Below, in pieces: positions 57,601 to 64,000 of a stretch of DNA of 64,000 bases. The stretch's first letter is position 1. The number at the start of each line of letters is the position of its first letter. This DNA is from Bugulina stolonifera (taxonomy: Eukaryota > Bryozoa > Gymnolaemata > Cheilostomatida > Bugulidae). The stretch covers positions 12,386,099 through 12,450,098 of the forward strand of contig OW285193.1 of NCBI GenBank assembly GCA_935421135.1, written 5' to 3'. The position numbers were made by a program, and so were the translations under genes. Under the pieces are notes generated by a model. That model saw only the letters and a list, made by a program, of their open reading frames with translations, was not told the DNA's origin and searched no databases.

Positions 57601-60600
57601 GGTGATATATTATTGCCAGTTGGCATAAACACTTTTAAATTCTTGAATCCATTATTGTCAAGTTTATGCTAATACTTCATAATATGACAATGGCTACTGG
57701 ATTGTATGCAAGTATAACCAAACTTCTAATATTCAGTAAACAGCAGCACTTCCTTTTCTACTAGTTGATATTATGAACAATACAGTACTACCTTCCTAAT
57801 CTGTAATGGTTCCATAAAGGGATAGAACTTCACCATACTAATATCAAACAGGGTTCCAACATTTCAATTTGCAATTAGTACTTTCTTACACTTATGCACG
57901 ACTTTGATTTTACCAACATTTACACGTTATACTGTAACAGTGTAGGCAATATTGATGCAGCAGATCAGCAGACTAATTACAACTATAGCACATTCACCTG
58001 TAGGTTACATGTACTGTACATTATACATTTAGTATAATTATACCTGTATTGGCTTCGGTGTGTAATATCAATTATATAGTTACTATTACATACAGTACTA
58101 TACAGATTTATTATACACATGAGTTGAACCACCTGCTCTCTAGTTTAACGTTCTAGAAGGTTGTGAGTTACGAAGTATGTAATACAATATTGTAATCAAT
58201 AGAGAATCAATATGTAAGGATTGGGAGATAGAGAGTGCAACTGTTCTACACTTTGACAAACTGCTCAGTAATACAAACTACATGTACTTACAAAACAATT
58301 ATTATAAAGATTATAATTATTTATGCAGGGCACTGTAGTATCAAAACTATATAATTGGTTACATTATCTATTTTTACTACAAAATTTCATCAAATTCGCA
58401 AACATTCTTTTAGAAAGTGAGTGCATATATGATTTTCCATGGTTTTTTGATACATGCACTGACTGGAATATAATTATGCACATTATACAGAAAATATGGG
58501 TCCAATTACATTTACATGTGCATAATATGTGTTTATGACATATGTACATGTATGTACTAACATACTATTTACTACAATGTGTATACGGCAATGTACAATA
58601 TGTAATATTAACAGCAAATGTAATTTAGATAACACCCAAGTAGATGCCTGTGTTGAGCCTGAAGGGACGGAAGACAGACCAGCATATACTGCTATCACTG
58701 CTTTTATTGGACCAAATGATCACTTAGACAAACATGTTGGACCGTATCTTCAAGAGAATAAGGTAACTGAATATCATCCTTGTCTGATGCTATCTGAGTT
58801 AAAGATAAGCTCTTATCTCAAGTCATATGATTATGCCATTCTATAGTAATGGAACCGACTAGACAGAAGGTAGAGGAGAGGGTGGGGCCTTAGACTGCCC
58901 AACAGATGGGCTAGTATAAGTTGTAGTATGACTGTGTTGGAACATTCCATCAGTCTGTTTACAGAACTATACACTATCTGTGCTCAGTATGATATAGATA
59001 GTTTGACAAATTACATCATCTAGTTATCATATCAGAGTATGCACCAGGCTTGCCAAGTTTCATTGATGAAAATCTGGGAGATTCAGCATTTGGGTGGGGT
59101 GTTGATTTTGAGTAGTGTGGGGTACCGAAGTTTTTAGTTGAAATCAGGGAGCAACCTGCGGAATCGTGTTGGTAAGCCTGGTATGTGTATATCAGTCGAA
59201 TGTTGCCATATGATAGTGCTGCCTGTTACTAAGCATTACTAACCTAACTGAAACGTTAATACAAAGTAAGAGAGTGCAACATGTTACTTTCCTTAAACTT
59301 GATCACCTGAAATATCACGTTAGTTGTAATGATAGAGAAATTTTGATGGTCTGTGTGGTAGATGGGACAATTTAGGCTACTCGACGATAGATAGAGAAAA
59401 ATATTCCTGCTTCTTGTTTTAACAGAGAACCAACACTGTCTAAAATTTATCCACTTCTGTGGTTAACAATATAAAAACAGTGAAATTTTACATGACTGTG
59501 AGTGTGACATAGCCAGACATCATTAAAATTCCAGATGAAAGATTTGTCTTCTTCATAATGTACAATTTCAAGGAAGAAATAGGAAATAGCCATAGAATTC
59601 TATTCCACTATCACTATTACTTTGCCATCTGGTTCCTGGCTATTAATAATTGTTCAGAGATTAGATTGTCAAGGTTATGTAACTCCCATTGTCCTGCTGT
59701 TTCTACAGTGGGCAGTTTGGTAGAGGCACATGTGATTACCTACATGCAATATATCACTGGATTCCCATTGCCTGATGTACAAAGCAGTTTGTTTCTAAAA
59801 TGTACAACAACTAGGTGTACATGAGTTGGTGTAGTGTTAGCTATGTACTAGTCCGAACTACCACAAGTGCTAAGGACTACCCTCAAGTGCTAATACAACA
59901 TTACATGATTGTGTATGTTTTATCCAGCTGAGATATCAACACATCTGTATTGATTTATTATCAACAATAGGCTACAGTCCGATTAGATGTATTATCATAT
60001 ATAATCAGCATATGATCATGACTTGCAGTATTGAGCTTGTTAGTTAGTAGTAGTCACAATCACATGATGTTATTGTTCAGTGTTGGTACTCCTGTACTCA
60101 TTCCATCTTATTCCATTTCCTAAATTCCATATTTTCTTTTTCGTTCAACACAAAGATTTTGTAGATGTAGATAGAAACGGGTGTAAAAAATATAGTAAGT
60201 CAGTAGATAAGTTTACTTTAGCAAATTATGATTTTCTTTAGTCTGAACACACTTGTTCATTTTTCCACATTCCGTATATGCGTTTCATTCAGCAGAAAGA
60301 TTTTGTAGTTATTATATTAGATTGTTATATTACAATATGATCCCATCACTCTGTAAGAAAATATAGTAAACCAGTAGATGAATTTGCTTTTAGCAACTAT
60401 CTAGTCAGAAGAATTTATGATTCTCTTTAGTAGGGTGCAGTCTGAACAGGCTGCTAGTCTGCATATATTTTAATTACCAGAAGTATTGCCTCATACAGAA
60501 AAGTTGGTTACAAAGATGTGTGTCTCCTGTATGTAAAAAATCCTAATATATTATATTATGTACTGCCCACATGTATAGACATACAGTAATATAAATAATC

Positions 60601-63274
60601 GTTATAGTACAAGAGACAACAAATGTGCCACTGAGGAGCCAGAAGCTTCTTTGTGGTTGCCTTCTACTAAATGCTTCATGTATTTCTATACAATATTATA
60701 ATAATTATATTATTATGTCAAAATGATCATACAGTAATTTATTATAATGATCTGCCATCTTTTTAACTTGGTGTCATATGGAAAACAGAAATGTAACTGG
60801 ATTTTTATCATAAACTCCCAATACTAATAATATCAGGTGTAGTGGAATGACTTTCAAGTAACTTTTTATTTAAATTAAATTTTTGATGAAATCTGAATTT
60901 AGAGAGCAGAATATTCAAGATAATCAGCAACTAATCAGTGGGATTTAGCAAAAAGTTGAAGGATTATTCACTGATTTGGTAAACAACGAAATAATGAAGT
61001 AGTGATGATGAAACATTCCAGAACATTCGCCAGAAGTGATTGTAGTTAATTAATTCTCACCCCAATAGGTAGAAAGATAACCTTACAGCTGTAACAGTGT
61101 TGTGTACATGTATTTGTTATAGCTATAAGTTCTGAACAGTTGTGGGCGGCAGGACAGTTCACTTTTGATTCCATACATTTCCAACTTGATAAACAATATT
61201 ACTACTCAATCTGAAACAGGTGCAACTCATGGGATAGAATACTTGCAGCACAGCAAGTGGAGTGGTGCATGTTGTACTAACAGCCACAGATCTCAAGCTG
61301 ACATGTGTAATCCTAGTAGGAGTATTCAATATGGCTACTTGGGTTTTGTTTCTGAGTAGTTGGGGAAACATGTGAGATAGAATTGCGAGCCAAATAGTAT
61401 TATTATTATTCAGTACAGAGCTTCATTTTACTAATTCTTGGAGACATAAGATGTATGCCACTGGTGTCATCTTTACAACCTACAATAAGTAAAAGAGTGG
61501 CAGAATTTCAATTGGAGAATTTTCATGTTCTACAATATAATTATACCCGTAATTAATTAGTGTTAGGGGTTTCCTATTTGCATATACTATGTATAATAAG
61601 GTCATAGTCGCAGGTGCAAGCTACCAATCAGTTAGATTGTTATTACGACCTGAGCACATGTTGATACCTGCTCTATTCTTTCAGTGTATGCTGACCGGAC
61701 TACACACATGTGGTAACCTTGCAGTCAGCACTGCCAAGCTATTCCTACGTAGCCCTTCCTGTAATACCATGCTGAACGTTGGGTGCTGCTACCACCATAT
61801 AGATGAAATGTACTGTACCAATCCCTTCAAATCCAAAGGTATGCTGTCTGGTACTAATTTAGACTTTCTACAAAACTATGCTGTTGGCCTACTTATCAAT
61901 GCTTTATTACGGCCAGTGGTCTTGTCCCTATTTATGTAGAAAGTAACCAGTTCAACATAGTGGACTACACAGTCACACCCATACCTTGTGGTGAGTGTTT
62001 GGCCTTTTGTGTGCATAATACAAGACAATGCACATTCACAATCTGAATGAATACTTACCAATGCCATTCAACTGGTATTTGTAGAACTCCATCACAGCTT
62101 AGGCAATTCTATGAATTCCACTCACACTGCTACTACATGTTATGTGATAATACACATGATTGTTATGTTGTAGATGAGTGTGATACAGCTGTCCCACATT
62201 TCCCCATGAGCACAGTTATGGTTTCAAAGAAAGCTAAACTTGGTAGGAACTGTCGAATGCTTTCTATGCAAGCAATGGAGAAGTCAGCAGAAAATGGTGT
62301 GGGTGGTGTAAGTTTCAGACTGTCTACACATGATTGATAAGCTAGCTACAATACTCTTGTACATTCAATAGCCTGTTACACTTGCTAGTATAACAATGCG
62401 CTAGTCTACTATCTACTATGTATACAACTCCACACTTGATTGGTGATTGATCACATGTTACCATCATGGTAGGGCCTGGACAGTGCTCTGTTCTGGAGAG
62501 CTCTCTTACAGAAGATTCTCCTCGATGTTCATGGCTACTGGAGAAAAGATTGGATTGTTGGAAAACTAGCCTCTAAGTGCTCCAGTTTCAATCAATATGT
62601 TGAGAAAGCATTTAAAAAGCTAAAAGTAGCCAACCAGGTATGGGGATTCTCCTTAGCAACAAACTGAAGTTATTTTTAGTTATTGCTAGAATAATTGAAG
62701 TGTGCTACTATCTTGCCTATCACCAAACACTGGTTGATAAAAACACTTGGATCTGGACAATGCTCTGTTGTGATTTGCTTTAGCAACCAGGGGTTCTATG
62801 CAAACAAGTGATTCCATTATATTTGAACAGTCAACTTGCATAATCTAATAATAGACTAAGCATTATTCGCTTTCTAGTGTGGTCATTATGATTATTTTAC
62901 TAACTGCAGGTGACAGACGAAGAGATCAATGTTTATATGAGCAGGTATGGCAAAGCTCAAAAGGACATGTCCATGTTCTTTCAACTTCGTACTGCTTTGA
63001 GCCCAGCAATAGAGACGGTTATTCTGCTTGACAGATGTCTCTACTTATTAGAACAGGTGATTGTCATATACATGCATGCAGATATAATGTATGAATTACA
63101 ACACTTATCTGACAGCACTTATTTTGCCTGAGGAATTATGCCAAGTTTCATGTTACTGCCATTTTGCAGGAAGATACAAATATGGTACTAATAAAGAAGC
63201 TCTTCAACCCTGTGCAATCACCTAGGTGCTATGGGATTATTGCTGTAAAAAGAGAGAAGCAAGAAGCAGATTAG
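54650..63274 (+). CDS. METTL25: Methyltransferase-like protein 25
   Basis: Predicted S-adenosylmethionine-dependent methyltransferase-like protein; its substrate is not evident from sequence. Exons 54650-54787, 55135-55221, 55981-56157, 56384-56500, 56895-57019, 57342-57472, 58629-58762, 61685-61838, 61940-61990, 62174-62307, 62473-62637, 62910-63056 and 63170-63274 join in phase to 554 aa. The SAM-binding glycine loop is VVDLGSGKGYL (174-184) with an acidic residue at GID200. Further family blocks are KKGHEVELM, GLHTCGNLA (308-316), VGCCYH (335-340), GRNCRM, LASKCSSF, AIETVILLDR and the C-terminal LFNPVQSPRCYGIIAVKRE. The C-terminal half resembles METTL25 more than METTL25B. The start of exon 3 is the weakest point: an alternative in-phase acceptor would begin it at 55996. 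The donor after 57472 (GTTACT) is weak. Confidence 0.9.
54896..54935 (+). repeat. 15-bp perfect hairpin in METTL25 intron 1
   Basis: AAGTTGTTCTCTCTT and its exact reverse complement are separated by a 7-8 nt loop (CTTAAGTA). The transcribed RNA would form a short stem-loop. It is too short for a microRNA precursor, and its role is unknown. Confidence 0.8.
55242..55429 (+). repeat. 98-bp tandem duplication in METTL25 intron 2
   Basis: Two head-to-tail copies with only a few differences, each containing CAGTAGCAAAGAATAGCATG and GGGAAGACAACCTC. They begin 20 bp after the donor of exon 2. High identity suggests a recent duplication. Confidence 0.9.
55441..55797 (+). mobile_element. tRNA-derived SINE
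   Basis: The head carries RNA polymerase III promoter boxes: A-box-like TGGCCTAGAGG at 55449-55459 and a perfect B box GGTTCGATTCC at 55492-55502, at tRNA spacing. A non-tRNA body of about 280 bp follows (CTGACCGCTTGGTCCCTGCG, CCGGCCTTGTAGCGGTGC). Possible short flanking duplicates AGATTACA/AGATTCAT set the approximate ends. The head does not close into a good acceptor stem, so a functional tRNA gene is unlikely. Confidence 0.8.
58763..61684 (+). other. 2.9-kb intron 7 of METTL25
   Basis: Longest intron of the gene. It contains a degenerate tandem duplication at about 60121-60450 and otherwise AT-rich DNA. No exon or other gene is recognised. Confidence 0.6.
60121..60450. repeat. Degenerate 144-bp tandem duplication
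   Basis: Two diverged copies share AAAGATTTTGTAG, AAAATATAGTAA, CAGTAGAT and a TTCTTTAG/CTCTTTAG plus TCTGAACA segment, offset by about 144 bp. It is clearly older than the duplication in intron 2. Confidence 0.6.
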
Positions 63275-63287
63275 AGTTATTAAATTT

Positions 63288-63293
63288 TTTATT
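63288..63293 (-). terminator. Candidate poly(A) signal of ferritin gene
   Basis: TTTATT on the plus strand is AATAAA for the minus-strand ferritin gene, 215 nt beyond its stop and only 14 nt past the METTL25 stop. If used, the ferritin transcript ends at or inside the METTL25 last exon. Confidence 0.45.
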
Positions 63294-63429
63294 AAACGAC
63301 AGCTAACTCAGAGTAAAAGAAATCAACACACCAAGTTGCTGACACACAAGAAAACTTTGATCGAGAGAGTCACCATTATGGAAATGTCTTGTAAGAGATT
63401 GTACTGTAAACAAATACCATTATAAGTAG

Positions 63430-63435
63430 AATAAA
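63430..63435 (+). terminator. Candidate poly(A) signal of METTL25
   Basis: AATAAA 156 nt downstream of the METTL25 stop. It lies within the predicted ferritin 3' untranslated region, so the two convergent mRNAs probably overlap tail to tail. Confidence 0.5.
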
Positions 63436-63507
63436 AATATATTTTCACATTTTCTGGTAAAATACATTGTATTCAAAAGGGTGTGACATCCCCAGGAGGC
63501 TCCATTC

Positions 63508-63871
63508 TTAGGAGAGGCTGTGCTTGTTAAACTGATATTCTCCAAGACCAGAACCAACTCTCTTCAGATTGGCGATATGTTTGGCAATCTCACTAATGGC
63601 TTCCACCTGAAAGAAACAGTACAGTGAAATGCCAGTTTATTACAAATAAGTTTCCAAAACAAATTTGCTGTGATACTAGGCTGCAAATATTAAAATAAAA
63701 ACAAACCTGTTCAGTGAGATAGTGGGCCTCAATGAAGTCGCACATCTGAGCATCACCATGCTTGTCAGCAGTCTTGTGTAGATCTAGGAGAGCCTGATTT
63801 ACATGCTTCTCCAGTTCCAGAGCAGACTGCATGGCTTCCAAACCAGTACCCCAGTCAGACTTCTCAGGTGC
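63508..63871 (-). CDS. FTH: Ferritin, heavy-type subunit (last two exons, 5' part outside window)
   Basis: Subunit of the 24-mer iron-storage shell. Exons 63707-63871 (55 codons) and 63508-63606 (32 codons plus TAA) join in phase 0. The translation begins [15 protein letters not shown] and continues [30 protein letters not shown] and [20 protein letters not shown], ending NKHSLS. Residues equivalent to the ferroxidase-site glutamate (LEK) and glutamine (TEQ) are present, which fits a heavy-type catalytic chain. The N-terminal helices and any 5' iron-responsive element lie beyond 64000; 63872-64000 looks like intron. The gene converges with METTL25. Confidence 0.93.
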
Positions 63872-64000
63872 CTAAGATTTATATGCATAGAGTGAAAGAC
63901 AATGCAATCACAATTACTAGTAAAGAACTGACAACTTGAATAACAATTTGCAACACAATGAGTTTTCACTTCTCGGTCATCACTGTTACAATATAGAGTA

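Overview
The window is animal nuclear DNA: AT-rich, gene-dense, with multi-exon genes that use GT-AG introns (mostly about 50 bp to 1 kb, a few of 3-8 kb), animal-type protein families and many short non-autonomous transposons. A tandem-doublecortin EMAP gene plus compact metazoan gene structures fit a marine invertebrate. I lean towards an early-branching animal such as a demosponge, but nothing in the window proves the lineage.

Layout. (1) 866-13697 (+): a DCX-EMAP gene, 23 coding exons and about 1067 codons, 5' end not seen: two doublecortin domains, a HELP motif and EML-type WD repeats. (2) 14734-17277 (-): a complete SYF2 splicing-factor gene of 7 exons and 235 aa, convergent with gene 1. 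(3) 17278-20393: intergenic DNA dominated by an A-B-A cluster of hAT-like MITEs. (4) 20394-30954 (+): a Golgi class I alpha-1,2-mannosidase (GH47, MAN1A type) of 13 exons and 673 aa. (5) 30955-37172: no gene recognised. (6) 37173-47515 (+): a secreted cysteine-rich protein of 5 exons and 268 aa. It has a signal peptide, an N-terminal Cys-rich part and two four-cysteine modules whose spacing matches the C-terminal domain of midkine/pleiotrophin. (7) 48253-48487: an orphan exon resembling a fibulin C-terminal module. (8) 48488-54649: a transposon-rich stretch (hAT-like elements with 8-bp target duplications, one nested in another, and a TTAA-flanked foldback element) plus one unrecognised open frame. 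(9) 54650-63274 (+): METTL25, 13 exons, 554 aa. (10) 63508-63871 (-): the last two exons of a ferritin heavy-type subunit, convergent with METTL25 and with apparently overlapping 3' ends.

The genes do not form one pathway: cytoskeleton, splicing, Golgi N-glycan trimming, extracellular signalling or matrix, a methyltransferase-like protein and iron storage are unrelated functions. Exon models were built by hand. For each, splice sites follow GT-AG, phases close exactly and the total length is a multiple of three, which is strong internal support. The most interesting items are the midkine/pleiotrophin-like gene, the orphan fibulin-like exon, two places where the start of an exon lies inside a tandem array of acceptor-like copies, and several transposon families that can be delimited to the base by their target-site duplications.
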